A stretch of 64,000 nt of DNA from Costus lasius (Eukaryota; Streptophyta; Magnoliopsida; Zingiberales; Costaceae): NCBI GenBank assembly GCA_027563935.2, contig CM050453.2, positions 67,254,018 through 67,318,017 on the forward strand, read 5' to 3'. The position numbers and the translations under genes were made by a program. Positions 21,301 to 33,729 of this stretch are shown piece by piece. The notes beneath the pieces are model-generated. The model was not told the DNA's origin. It searched no databases and was given only the letters and a program-made list of their open reading frames with translations. Numbering within the stretch: the stretch's first letter is position 1; each line of letters opens with the position of its first letter.

Positions 21301-23137
21301 TGTTGTGTCCGCAAGTGCACGGATACTCGAAGTAATATAAAATATCGAACCACAGAGACCTTGTTGTCAAGTACTGAGTAATCAATTTTTCGCTAGCTAG
21401 GCAATAAAAAAATAGTGAATCAAACTATCGAAAAGAACACAGAGAAAATGTCAGAGAGGAAATTGGGATTAGGGGTTTATCTACTTTAATTTCTAATGAC
21501 TAGATTAAGATAAATATTTGTCAATCTAATCCTATTATGATAAAGGTAAAATTTACTTTTTTAAATAAATTGTCTCGCTCTCACACAGACAATCATACAA
21601 AGAACCAATCCCCACTCTCGCACAACATCTATTCAATGCTGAGAATAAGTAAATCATCAACTAAGAACTCGAGGATCACTCTTGTGCATCCGAATTCTAG
21701 GTTGATCACCTCAAGTGGAAACTCAAAGATCACTCTCGTGCATCCGAGTCTCAACACTGGCTTTACTCAAGGGTTTCCAACGACTCGATACTCAATCTCT
21801 TGCAATATCAAATCAAGTCTACACATTAACTCAATCCAAAGTATCAGAAATTCAACATGGCAATAAAATCACTAAAAATCAGAATTCGAAGAACTACCTA
21901 ATCTCTTACGATAGTTCCAAACTCAACAATTCCTAGGGTTCCGAATTTCAAACAATCAACCTCTTGGTCTATTTCGCAAAATTCTAAAATGTGGTGATAA
22001 TTAAGACACAAAGGAGAATTAAAGAACAATCAATCACATGAGTAAAATTATCATAATAAAATCAGTTTCACAAAATTAGGGTTTTCTAGACATTAAGAAA
22101 CAAACAGATTACACCCCCATGTCCCATAAAAAGATTAAGCTACCATGATGAAAGGATTACAATAAAACATGTTCTCAGAATGATAAGGAATTGAAAAGAG
22201 GAGAAAAGAGTTACAAAACAGTGCTGTAATGAAATTACAGCACCGTATTTGCCTAGAATCAGCACTATCACCGCTGTTTGGTTGATTTCTCTTTCGATTC
22301 AACTCCAAACGCTCTGAAACTTGAGGTACATGTTCTCCTTCACTAGATGAAGCTCTCTGTCAAATTTTGTGGCCGGAGGTGGTCTGTAGGTGGAAATCCG
22401 ACGAACCCTAGCAATTCCACCTCTCTTTGAAATTCTCTGTGGATGATCATAAAAATTGTTCCTTCTAGTTCTAGTAATATTCTCCTCGTTAAGACGAGTT
22501 CACCCCTTCTTTCCGATCTTAATTTGGAGGTCTGGATCAAAAGATATGGTCTTTGCAACATTCGGGCGGAAAAATTAGAATTCTTAGTTCCAATATACGG
22601 CACCGTGACGCTTCATATGGCAATGCCGTATTTCATTCTGTGAGTTCTGGGCAAATAATACGGTGCCGTGAGAATGTTTCTCGTAAATATGGTAGTGCCG
22701 TATTCTTGCCAAATCCTTCTGGTCAGAATTGTCAAAAATTACGGTACTGTTTATTTCTACACGGCAGTGCCGTATTCACACTTAGGTCTTCTGGTTGAAA
22801 TCAACCCAAAATACGGTACCGTGGAAGTTCTGGGGCAAAACACGGCAGTGCCGTATTTTCGTCTTGTTGAAAGCGGTAAAATACGGTACCGTGTAGATTT
22901 ACACGGCAGTGCCGTATTTTTGCTAGGAGCATCCTTTTGACTTTAAATTTGATGGGTAGACTCCCCTTCATTGTTAGAATTCATTCATGCATTGATATTG
23001 CTCGAGAACCAGTGATAATAATATCTTTTTACCTGAAATTGATCAAAAACAAAAGATTGTGTAGATTCCGAAGTATGACTATGGCTCAAAAGACTACCAA
23101 ATAAGTATGAAAAATACTATGAAATTTGGAGTCATCA
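21301..23137 (-). repeat. C2 3' LTR (1837 bp)
   Basis: Plus-strand TGTTGTGTCCGCAAG...GGAGTCATCA. It has five palindrome units (see 22594-22925), against three in the 5' LTR, and lacks a stretch of about 37 bases present near 37910-37950 of the 5' LTR. Confidence 0.93.
22594..22925. repeat. palindrome array in C2 3' LTR, five units
   Basis: Units start near 22594, 22657, 22738, 22811 and 22878. Each pairs an ACGGTACCGT-like palindrome with an ACGGCAGTGCCGT-like palindrome 10-30 bases later. It lies 210-540 bases from the LTR 5' end in element sense (U3). Confidence 0.88.
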
Positions 23138-23370
23138 AACACATAAGGCTCAAACTTTGCTTGTCCTCAAGCAAATAAAGAAATCAATACCGAGTATTGG
23201 AGCATAAATTTTCATATGACGAATAGATTTCTAGAATATAATAATCCATAGAGAATTTTATCAATTTCACACAAAATTTTCAAGTAAATACATCGTCTTC
23301 TGAAATTAATCTTTAAGACTCAATAATTCAATTAAATAAAAGTTCGCAACATGCATGGTAATAGAATTTC
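23138..23370 (-). other. C2 3' internal end with polypurine region
   Basis: Non-coding. In element sense it reads CTTGAGGACAAGCAAAG, then TTTGAGCC, just before the 3' LTR, the arrangement known from Athila/Tat elements. It ends with ATTTC (23366-23370), the target duplication of A3. This 233-base stretch is repeated at 30403-30635. Confidence 0.8.
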
Positions 23371-25082
23371 TGTAGGTCCCTAAAGTAAGGGGGTGAAACC
23401 CTAAGCATGCGTTAATTAAAATACTTGCATGGGCGGAATTAGGGTCTCTATAGGATCGCATGTAGTATGACTATATAATCAACTTGGTTGCTTTTCGTAG
23501 ATCAAGTGAAAATCTCACCATGGCCTTGACTAGGACGGCGCCTTGGAAGCAAGAGGGCGAAAAAGGCTCTCCTCCAAAGAAGACACACACAAAGGTGATG
23601 AAGACTTCCTCCTTGCGCAATTCTTGTGCTAGCAAAAATGCCAAGGTGTCCTTTTGTGTTGAGGAGATGAGATGATCCTCCTTGCTAGCCGAGAGCTCTC
23701 CCTCTTCGATCTTGACGATCCCCTTGGACTATCCTCCAAAAAACCCGAGAGAGCTTCGAAAAACAAGAGGCATTGAGGCAAATGGCATTTTGGCGTTAGG
23801 CGTTACAAGACTTCCCATAATGGAAAGTCATCAAGACATGCGTTCATGTCTTGTGAACTAATCCACAACGCCAATTCAATTGAACCAAGCGATTACAAAT
23901 GTGAACCGGTTCAATTGAATTCGGTCCAATTGCATTTGGTCCATAGACCAAATTGAACCAAGCCAAGCCATGGTCTAAATCTCATATGAACCATGAAGGT
24001 TCAAGATCTAACCGTACATCTCTTGATGCTCTTGATCTCACCGATCTAGCATCAATACTCTCGATCGAAGCTTACCGATCACAAGCCCTAATCAATCAAA
24101 CATGATCAGACCGGATCTCACTTACAATCAGAGTTTAAACTCCTTTAAACTGAATCAAAACAATCCAGTCCACACGATCTGACTCAAGTAAGCCATATCA
24201 CCGAATTGTGCGACCCTAAGGGTATCCTTTAAATGTCGGTAACGATAACTAACGTTATCACAATCAGTGAGGGGTATCTAGCAACACATCACTGTCTCCC
24301 AATATAAAGGAAAGAGTCTTCCAAGACTTCACCCAAACCACAGCTCAAGTGTGAATCCACTTCACTAAACATACATGTTTCCTTTGCCACTGGATGTTCT
24401 TATTGGACAAGTGTGTCAAGCTTGTTATTCCAATATGATGAGCATGACTAGATCAGATGAACATAGTCATCTGGGTATGGCCATACACTTTCTCAATCAT
24501 CTCATGCAGGGGGGGCCCCCTTTAGAACATCACACTCCTTAAACAAGGAGACGGCAATCCTATATCTATCACTAGTGCCCTAACCTGACTCATGATCATT
24601 ATCCAAGATAGTCTATTACCATTATGTTTCAAATGATATTGAACTACCTCAAAACAATGACAATTATCATTTAGAAACACAAGTGATCTCAAGTCAGAGG
24701 AAGTATGCCACTTGCTTGTATATAAGGATTATTCACATTGTGACAAGCAATTGAATATCCTAGTAGGGTCTGTCCAGTACATCCAATGTACCCATGAGTC
24801 TACATCTTATTCCATGCTCGAAGCATCCTATAAGATTAGAACACATATTAGTCTCAATCATATCAAGGCTGTCTCATGTTCACCAAGATATCTCGACTAA
24901 GGACATTACAGCATGTCAGCCTAGCTGAATAGCATTGAGACATTATTCAGAAGTACACTTATTGCAGCAGACAATGTAACATACTGAATAACAACCATTG
25001 CCTTTATAAACATAAGAGTTTATACATGATACTGATAGAATCCTAAGGCCTCAAACATTAGCCTTAAGGGCATACCCCAACA
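23371..25082 (-). repeat. A3 3' LTR (1712 bp)
   Basis: Plus-strand TGTAGGTCCCTAAAG...ACCCCAACA. All conserved LTR blocks are present, including GTATGGCCATAC and the GATAAC/GTTATC hairpin. Confidence 0.95.
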
Positions 25083-25093
25083 ATCTCCCACTT
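25083..25093 (-). other. polypurine tract of A3
   Basis: Element-sense AAGTGGGAGAT adjoining the LTR. Confidence 0.85.
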
Positions 25094-25102
25094 CCACTTA
25101 AT

Positions 25103-28100
25103 CTAATGGTTGAGAAATCTCAAACCCATATTATTACAGTGCTTCTCATGCTTCTGCTGCGCCAGAGGCTTGGTAAGCGGGTCAGCCAGATTGTCATCTG
25201 TATGAACCTTGCAGATTTTGATCTCGCCACGATCAATGATCTCCCGGATCAAGTGAAACCGTCTCTGTATGTGCTTGGACTTCTGGTGCGACCGTGGTTC
25301 CTTTGCTTGTGCTATTGCTCCAGTGTTATCACAGAAGATAACCAAAGGATCTGCACTCGAAGGAACGACACCAAGTTCCTGAATGAACTTACGAATCCAC
25401 ACTGCCTCCTTGGATGCTTCCGAGGCTGCAACATACTCGGCTTCTGTTGTGGAATCAGCAATAGTAGACTGTTTGAAACTTTTCCACACCACTGCTCCTC
25501 CATTCAAGCTAAAAACATAGCCTGATTGCGATCGGAAATCATCCTGGTCCGACTGGAACGAAGCGTCAGTATATCCTTCTATACTGAGTTCTTCCTGACC
25601 ACCATATATCAAGAACATATCTTTGGTCCTCCGCAGATATTTTAAAATGTTCTTGACCGCAATCCAGTGTGCCTGACCTGGATTACTTTGGAACCGACTG
25701 GTCACGCTTAACCCGTAAGCGACGTCTGGGCGAGTACACAACATCGCATACATAATGGACCCAATAGCCGAAGCATAAGGCGTATTGTCCATTTCATCTT
25801 TCTCAGTCTGTGTTTGTGGACACTGACTCTTCGAAAGATTCAGACCATGTCTGACTGGAAGATATCCTCTTTTAGAATTCTCTAAATGGAATCTCTCCAG
25901 GACCTTATCGATGTAAGTACTCTGGCACAGCCCGAGAAGCCTCTTAGATCTATCCCTGTAGATCTTCACACCTAACACATAGGCTGCTTCTCCTAAATCT
26001 TTCATCTGGAAACATTTTCCTAACCATGCTTTAACAGCATGTAGTTCAGGAATATCGTTTCCAATGATTAAGATATCATCGACGTAGAGGACTAGGAAAG
26101 TAATCACGCTCCCACTAAACCTCTTATATACACACGGGTCATCTTCGTTCTTGATGAAACCAAACTCACAGATTGATTCATCAAAACGAATATTCCAGCT
26201 TCTAGATGCTTGTTTAAGTCCATAAATGGACTTATTTAACTTGCATATTTTATGACGATCTGATGGATTAGTGAAACCTTCAGGTTGTGTCATATACACA
26301 TCCTCATCCAGTTTTCCATTAAGGAAAGCGGTCTTCACTTCCATCTGCCAGATCTCATAATCGTAATATGCTGCTATCGCGAAAAGAATCCGAATAGACT
26401 TGAACATGACTACAGGAGAGAAAGTTTCATCATAATCTATCCCGTAGATTTGTTTGAAACCTTTCGCAACTAGCCTGCCTTTATAGGTAACCACGTTACC
26501 ATCCATGTCAATCTTCTTCTTGAAGAACCATTTACAGCCTATAGGGATTACTCCTGGAGGCGGATCAACCAAATCCCAGACCTGGTTATCTGACATGGAG
26601 TCCATTTCGGCTCGCATAGCTTCAAGCCATCTAGCTGACTCCGGTCCACTGACCGCATCTGCATAAGTGAGGGGTTCATCAATATCAATGATGTAGACTC
26701 CATCATAGCGCTCAGGCTGTCGACGAATCCTTCCCGATCTTCGCGGTTCCCGTGATATCTGAGCATCAGGTTGTTCAATAACCTGTTCTACCGGCTCAGG
26801 CTCATCCAACTCTGCTTGACTACTTTGTCCTTCGTCTGGATTCTCATCCAGCTTTATTTCTCTCCCACTGGCTTCTTGCAGAAGAAACTCCTTCTCAAGA
26901 AAAACTGCCGTCCGAGCAACAAATACTTTGTTCTCTTTGGGATCGTAGAAATAATAACCCTTAGTTTCCTTAGGGTATCCGACAAAGATACATTTCTCAG
27001 ATCTGCTCTCTAGTTTCCCAGAGGCGAGCTTTTTGACATAAGCCTCGCAACCCCAGATCTTAATAAATGTCAAGCTCGGCTATTTCCCATACCATAACTC
27101 ATATGGAGTCTTTGAAACTGCCTTGGATGGCACTCGATTTAGTACCTTTGCAGCTGTTTCCAGTGCAAAACCCCAAAAGGAGTAAGGTAGAGTAGCCTGA
27201 CTCATCATAGAACGAACCATATCAAGTAATGTTCTATTTCTCCTCTCGGACACACCATTCCATTGCGGTGTTCCTGGCGGAGTGAGCTGTGAGATGATCC
27301 CACACTCCTTCAGATAGTCAGTAAACTCTCGACTTAGGTATTCTCCACCTCGATCAGAACGAAGTGCCTTGATATTTCGGCCTAGCTGATTCTGTACTTC
27401 ATTTTTGAACTCTTTGAACTTGTCAAAAGATTCACTCTTATGTCTCATTAGATAGACATACCCATATCTACTGAAATCATCAGTAAAGGTAATGAAGTAT
27501 GAATAGCCACCTCTGGCATGTTTACTAAATGGTCCACACACATCACTGTGTATAAGGTCAAGTAAACCTGAAGCCCTTTGACCTTTGTTAGGAAAAGGAG
27601 ACTTCGTCATTTTACCCAATAAACAAGCTTTGCATGTATCAATCTCCTCATAGGAGAATGATCCCAGCAGTCCATGATCATGCAACCGCTTAATGCGCTT
27701 CTTGTTAATATGGCCTAAACGACTATGCCATAGCAAGGTGCTGTGATCAGCATACTTGGCTTTCTTATTATCAATATTTTGTATAGAACATTCCATGTCC
27801 AACATGAATAACCCATTGTTAATTGATCCAGAAGCATAAACAATATTATCATAAGACAAAATACACTTTGAAATATTGCATTCAAAGGAAAATCCTTTCC
27901 TGACAAGAGCAGGAATAGAGATAATATTTTTCGTAATGCTTGGTACAAAGTAACAATTGTCTAGTTCCAATACAAGTCCAGATGGTAATGAGATGTAATA
28001 AACCCCTACAGCAACAGCAGCAACCCGTGCCCCGTTTCCAACTCGTAGGTCCACCTCATGCTGTCCCACCTGTCTTCTTCTCTTGAGTTCCTGTACATTT

Positions 28101-28984
28101 GAACAAATGTGAACTCCACATGCAGTGTCCAACACCCATGATATAGAAGAAGAAAACATGACCTCAGTCACAAATATACCTGAGCCAGAAGCGATGCTTC
28201 CCTTCTTGTCTCCTTGGAGCGCTTTACAGTCCTTTTTCCAGTGACCCAGCTGGCCACAGTGGAAACATCTGTTGTCCTTCGACCGCTTCACCTTTTGTTT
28301 TAGAGCCTTGCTGTAGCTCTTGACAGGGGCTTTGCCCTTCTTCCCCTTCTTCTTGTTCCTGGAAGGGAACATCAAGACAGAGGTTGAAGGCTTTCCCTTC
28401 AGAGTTTCCTCAGTAGTCAAGAGCATATTCAGCAACTCTGCCGGAGTACAATCGATTTTGTTCATATTAAAATTAATAATGAACGCATCGAAGGAGGCCG
28501 GGAGAGACTGCAGAATAATGTCTACAGCAAGCTCCTGATTGATGGTATGCCCCAGTTTCTCCAGAGCCTCCTTGTGCCCAATCATCTTGAGCACGTGAGC
28601 TCCCACTGGGCTCCCTTCAGCCAGTTTGCTCTGAAAGAAAAGCTTGGTCAAATTATAGCGTTCAGTCCTCGCCTGTGCAGCATACAACATCTTGAGGTTT
28701 GCTATAATTTCTATAGCAGACATATCCTCATGCTGACGCTGCAGCGGTGGCGTCATAGACGCTAGCATCAGGCAAGCAACATCAATGCTATCATTGACAT
28801 GCTTTTCATAGGCATCGCGAACCGCCCTTGCGGCGTTCGCAGCGGGTTGAGGCGGTATAGCCGTCTTGAGGACATACAGTTTCCTCTCTACCTTAAGAAC
28901 AATCTTAAGGTGTCCGTACCAGTCCGAGAAGTTTGGCCCAGCAAACTTCTCCCTTTCCAGTAGGGATCGCACATTGAAGCTCAT
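25103..28984 (-). pseudogene. A3 gag-pol polyprotein with one nonsense codon
   Basis: Frame of 1293 codons plus stop, same length as A8, start ATG at 28982-28984. Gag (with CFHCGQLGHWKKDC zinc knuckle), protease (DTACG), integrase (HHCC and D, D, E residues), reverse transcriptase (YVDD) and RNase H (D, E, D) are all present. A TAG at 27080-27082 replaces a glutamine codon late in integrase (in WYGK-PSLTF). No indel is seen. Apart from that stop the copy is complete, so it died recently. It would still make Gag, protease and most of integrase, but no reverse transcriptase. Confidence 0.95.
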
Positions 28985-30045
28985 GGTGTTCGTTGCTGCA
29001 GGAATCTACAACAATGCAAGAACAGCAAGGTCAGTATCAATGTTTAGAATCAATCCAGGACTTAAGAAAGATTCTTTTCTCACTATTTTGTCTGACTGAA
29101 AAATCCATTAAACAGTCCGAAAGAGTAACACTCTTTTAGTGAGATGGGATCCAGATTTCATACTTGGTCTCCGCGTCCCGCTCAGGCGAGATAAGATGCA
29201 CAGAGAGTACAAGTACTAATTTCTGGTAGGCAGTCCCTGCCAACCGCCAACCCGTGCGATTCCCCTTCATCTGGGCAATCCAGCAGACTGTGCCAACTGA
29301 GTTGGTACAACACTGTCTCTGATTCCACAGATGGCTGCCTCCATATAGCTACCATATGCCCCATATGTTGCCAACATGGTCAAGCTGACCTGACCTACTC
29401 CCTGGACCACCACGTGCTATGCTGAGCAACGAGAAGCGATAAATCCCTTCTCTGTAACACGCAGGTGAAATCACACACCGTCTGAAGATAGATGGACATG
29501 CCCACTGAGTGGGTACAACACGGCTCCAACGATAGTCAGAACAGTGAGGTTTCGCGTCAGAAGGCTATCGAGCTTGATATTTTAGCGTTGGATTTTAACG
29601 GTCTTTTATCTTCTTAACTATCATACAAACCCTATGGTGATAGCAGAAGATAAATAAATCATGCAAGTCTAATTATTTAAGCAATAAAAGAAAGCATGAT
29701 GATCTTATGTGGTAAACGCCCATTAAGCCTAGATAAGACCTTAAGTTAACTTAAGTCTTCACTTGAGCTCTTCTTGGGTTTTTGCCTCTCATCTGGCCCA
29801 GCCCAGGGCCCAAGCGCCCACCAGGTGAATGCGCCTCTGCCATGTGTGCTTTGAACTCTTGTCTGATTAAAATACATTTTAATCTATCTAGACAAGATTG
29901 ACTCGCAGGTCAATTATACAATAAATTAATTAAAAATGTGATGCGCAGATCACAATAATATTAATTTACAATTTACCAGGCTCGCAGTCCCCAGCACGGC
30001 ACACATTAAAAGGGCAACCCACATAAGATGAAATAGACTAGCAAC
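28985..30045 (-). other. A3 leader, truncated
   Basis: Homologous to the gag-proximal part of the A2 leader. Hairpins at 29293-29305 and 29501-29513 and the 50-nt stem-loop at 29605-29654 are present. The T-arm-like hairpin is missing: the sequence jumps between two ATGCGCC copies that flank it in A5 and A8. The 75-codon upstream frame is disrupted near 29340. The leader stops at CAACATGG (30039-30046), where orientation switches. Confidence 0.8.
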
Positions 30046-30340
30046 ATGGTATCAGAGCCTAGGGTTTTCGGTATGATCTATATGATTGCTTTGAAGTGTT
30101 TGTGATCCATACATGATGCTATGTTGCGCTTACTTGATGCTTTGTTTACATGCGTTTACATGATGCTATGTTGCGCTTACTTGATGCTTTGTTTACATGC
30201 GTTTACATGATGCTATGTTTACATTGTTTGTTTGCGCTTGTATCATTGTTACAAGAAGTTTGCGCTTATGCCTAGATCTAAGGGTTATCAACATGCTAGG
30301 TATTAGATGTATCTTGTTTTCTCAAGAACCGCATGTTGTT
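30046..30340 (+). other. inverted primer-site and leader segment in A3
   Basis: Begins TGGTATCAGAGCC on the plus strand, the initiator-Met PBS, and continues with leader-like sequence (TGATTGCTTTGA, GTGTTTGTGATCC) that matches the PBS-proximal leader of the plus-strand element A7 at 52589-52650. A3 itself is minus strand, so this 295-base piece is inverted. It contains a 47-bp tandem repeat (about 2.3 copies, 30115-30222). It ends where the duplicated C2 flank begins. Confidence 0.75.
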
Positions 30341-30635
30341 TGACTATGGCTCAAAAGACAACCAAATAAGTATGAAAAATACTATGAAATTTGGAGTCAT
30401 CAAACACATAAGGCTCAAACTTTGCTTGTCCTCAAGCAAATAAAGAAATCAATACCGAGTATTGGAGCATAAATTTTCATATGACGAATAGATTTCTAGA
30501 ATATAATAATCCATAGAGAATTTTATCAATTTCACACAAAATTTTCAAGTAAATACATTGTCTTCTGAAATTAATCTTTAAGACTCAATAATTCAATTAA
30601 ATAAAAGTTCGCAACATGCATGGTAATAGAATTTC
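30341..30635 (-). repeat. second copy of C2 flank (duplicate of 23076-23370)
   Basis: Includes the last 62 bases of the C2 3' LTR and the adjacent internal sequence, ending in ATTTC. I see only two substitutions relative to 23076-23370. Together with the LTR that follows it forms a 2-kb direct repeat of 23076-25082. Confidence 0.92.
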
Positions 30636-32346
30636 TGTAGGTCCCTAAAGTAAGGGGGTGAAACCCTAAGCATGCGTTAATTAAAATACTTGCATGGGCG
30701 GAATTAGGGTCTCTATAGGATCGCATGTAGTATGACTATATAATCAACTTGGTTGCTTTTCGTAGATCAAGTGAAAACCTCACCATGGCCTTGACTAGGA
30801 CAGCGCCTTGGAAGCAAGAGGGCGAAAAAGGCTCTCCTCCAAAGAAGACACACACAAAGGTGATGAAGACTTCCTCCTTGCGCAATTCTTGTGCTAGCAA
30901 AAATGCCAAGGTGTCCTTTTGTGTTGAGGAGATGAGATGATCCTCCTTGCTAGCCGAGAGCTCTCCCTCTTCGATCTTGATGATCCCCTTGGACTATCCT
31001 CCAAAAAACCCGAGTGAGCTTCGAAAAACAAGAGGCATTGAGGCAAATGGCGTTTTGGCGTTAGGCGTTACAAGACTTCCCATAATGGAAAGTCATCAAG
31101 ACATGCGTTCATGTCTTGTGAACTAATCCACAACGCCAATTCAATTGAACCAAGCGATTACAAATGTGAACCGGTTCAATTGAATTCGGTCCAATTGCAT
31201 TTGGTCCATAGACCAAATTGAACCAAGCTAAGCCATGGTCTAAATCTCATATGAACCATGAAGGTTCAAGATCTAACCGTACATCTCTTGATGCTCTTGA
31301 TCTCACCGATCTAGCATCAATACTCTCGATCGAAGCTTACCGATCTCAAGCCCTAATCAATCAAACATGATCAGACCGGATCTCACTTACAATCAGAGTT
31401 TAAACTCCTTTAAACTGAATCAAAACAATCCAGTCCACACGATCTGACTCAAGTAAGCCATATCACCGAATTGTGCGACCCTAAGGGTATCCTTTAAATG
31501 TCGGTAACGATAACTAACGTTATCACAATCAGTGAGGGGTATCTAGCAACACATCACTGTCTCCCGATATAAAGGAAAGAGTCTTCCAAGACTTCACCCA
31601 AACCACAGCTCAAGTGTGAATCCACTTCACTAAACATACATGTTTCCTTTGCCACTGGATGTTCTTATTGGACAAGTGTGTCAAGCTTGTTATTCCAATA
31701 TGATGAGCATGACTAGATCAGATGAACATAGTCATCTGGGTATGGCCATACACTTTCTCAATCATCTCATGCAGGGGGGCCCCCTTTAGAACATCACACT
31801 CCTTAAACAAGGAGACGGCAATCCTATATCTATCACTAGTGCCCTAACCTGACTCATGATCATTATCCAAGATAGTCTATTACCATTATGTTTCAAATGA
31901 TATTGAACTACCTCAAAACAATGACAATTATCATTTAGAAACACAAGTGATCTCAAGTCAGAGGAAGTATGCCACTTGCTTGTATATAAGGATTATTCAC
32001 ATTGTGACAAGCAATTGAATATCCTAGTAGGGTCTGTCCAATACATCCAATGTACCCATGAGTCTACATCTTATTCCATGCTCGAAGCATCCTATAAGAT
32101 TAGAATACATATTAGTCTCAATCATATCAAGGCTGTCTCATGTTCACCATGATATCTCGACTAAGGACATTACAGCATGTCAGCCTAGCTGAACAGCATT
32201 GAGACATTATTCAGAAGTACACTTATTGCAGCATACAATGTAGCATACTGAATAACAACCATTGCCTTTATAAACATAAGAGTTTATACATGATACTGAT
32301 AGAATCCTAAGGCCTCAAACATTAGCCTTAAGGGCATACCCCAACA
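30636..32346 (-). repeat. A3-family LTR (1711 bp) at the right of the A3 locus
   Basis: ATTTC lies on both sides (30631-30635 and 32347-32351), so taken alone this looks like a solo LTR at the A3 insertion site. It has no PBS next to its inner edge. About 15 positions differ from the LTR at 23371-25082. Confidence 0.93.
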
Positions 32347-33729
32347 ATTTCAACTTCATGAATTAATCTCATTTTTTAGATTTTCATTCAATATGTTTTT
32401 GTTTACAGGAATAGGATCTCCAATTTTTTTTTCACTCATTTTTTTTATTTGTCCTTGACATTCTTTAAATCGATTACCACCCTTTTTCCGATGACGAATT
32501 TAGAGTATGTTGGTCACATAACCACACATAATAGAACTCATATTTCATAGGTAGAAAGAATTTTCTTGAGACAGAGGAGTCAATGTCAAAGGAGCTCTCT
32601 CTTGGCATGCATCTACATAGATACACACTTTTGCAATGAACTTCAACTCTTGTCTTAGGTACCATTGTGAACACAATGCCAAGAAGAGGAGTTATTCTTT
32701 TTCTTTTTGTGGACTTCAACCCATGTCTTTAGGTCCCACTGTTAATTTTATATAGTGCCAAGTAGGGGAGTCATCCTTTCTCATGGATTTGGATCTCTTT
32801 TTTCCCAACAAATAACATAAAAGATTATAAAGATTAACTAGATTAAGCACTTGATATCAACTCAATAACATGCACAAGTATGCTAATTTTATTCAAATAA
32901 ATTATTTCACTTCAAGATTGCATTCACTAAACAAAGCATTTACCTAGAATTTCATGCATTAATTAATGAAAAATTTCCAACAAATAGATTATATCAGAGA
33001 AATAAATTCAACATATAAAATCTATTTCTAATTTCCAGAAATTGATATGCATGATAATTCGTTAAAAATTTTGGCATGGTGTTTGTAGTATTTTTAGAAA
33101 AATCCTTCTACACATCATCATCATATTGTGTCAACACAACCAAATCGAAATATCTATCAATAAAATCAAAAGGCGAGGATCCGTGGCATGTGAGCACAAG
33201 AAGTTTGAAGTATTCATCTTCCATTGGAACACATGGATTATTAGAAAAATATAAAAGATGGAATGTGGATGAGTAGGAAGGAAAATACTCACAGAGCTCT
33301 ACTACTTCGTGTCAGATCCAATTATCTTCTGTGTCTTCGGGTTCGAATCACTAGAGCCTTAAATTTTTTTATTTTTTTATTTTTTTTTATTTTTTTTTCA
33401 ACTACAAAAGGAAAAGAAAAATTAGTTATAAGAAGGAACAAAACAAAAATAAAGTAAAAGAAAACAAGCTAAAGCAAAGTGCTTGGGTTGCCTCCCAAGA
33501 AGCGCTAATTTAATGGTCATTAGCTTGCCCGTTCAACACTCAGATTTGATCGTGATTGTATCTTTGGTAGCCATCCTGATTTCTCTGTGTCTCATTCAGG
33601 GCTCTTAAGAACATAAGGCTCAAACTTGAAACAGTATCCAAATTTATTTATGAGCCTTTTTACTTCTTCAAGCAATTTTGATATTCCTTTCCCCCTTTGT
33701 CTCGTCTTCTTCTTCTTTGCTGCCCTTTC
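32347..33729 (-). other. C2 3' non-coding region
   Basis: No gene seen. It is AT-rich, with homopolymer tracts (32420-32450 and 33361-33398) and a diverged duplication of about 70 bases (from 32641 and from 32713). Around 33483-33510 the element-sense motif CTTGGGAGGCAACCCAAGC occurs; the same kind of motif follows the integrase of D at 38208-38224, where it marks the end of the pol region. In C2 it follows protease almost directly, showing that pol is missing. The stretch 33540-33729 has a short lysine/arginine-rich readable segment that I cannot assign. Confidence 0.7.

Larger units (their letters stand above)
23371..30340 (-). mobile_element. A3: Angela-like copia element, rearranged at its 5' end
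   Basis: Minus-strand element in C2. 3' LTR 23371-25082, PPT 25083-25093, gag-pol frame 25103-28984, leader 28985-30045. The PBS-proximal leader is then present in inverted orientation (30046-30340) and joins a second copy of the target flank (30341-30635) and another LTR (30636-32346). ATTTC occurs at 23366-23370, 30631-30635 and 32347-32351. LTRs differ by about 15 positions in 1711 (0.9%). Confidence 0.9.

Noticed and set aside
21537..21936. 109- and 73-codon frames in C2 LTRs (also 36530-36929)
   Set aside because: Both lie in LTR sequence, antisense to the element, with no domain; duplicated because the LTR is duplicated.
23484..23675. 63-codon frame in A3 LTRs (also 30749-30940)
   Set aside because: LTR sequence; present twice because of the duplication, with no counterpart in other A-family LTRs.
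30115..30222. possible CRISPR-like or satellite array
   Set aside because: Only about 2.3 directly adjacent copies and no spacers; a plain tandem repeat.
33336..33360. GGGTTCGAATC stretch resembling a tRNA B box
   Set aside because: No A box at the right distance and no cloverleaf; it stands next to poly-T/A tracts in C2's non-coding region.
33540..33729. lysine/arginine-rich readable segment after C2 protease as a start of reverse transcriptase
   Set aside because: No RT motif is visible in any frame, and the post-pol TTGGGAGGCAACCCAAG-type motif follows directly.
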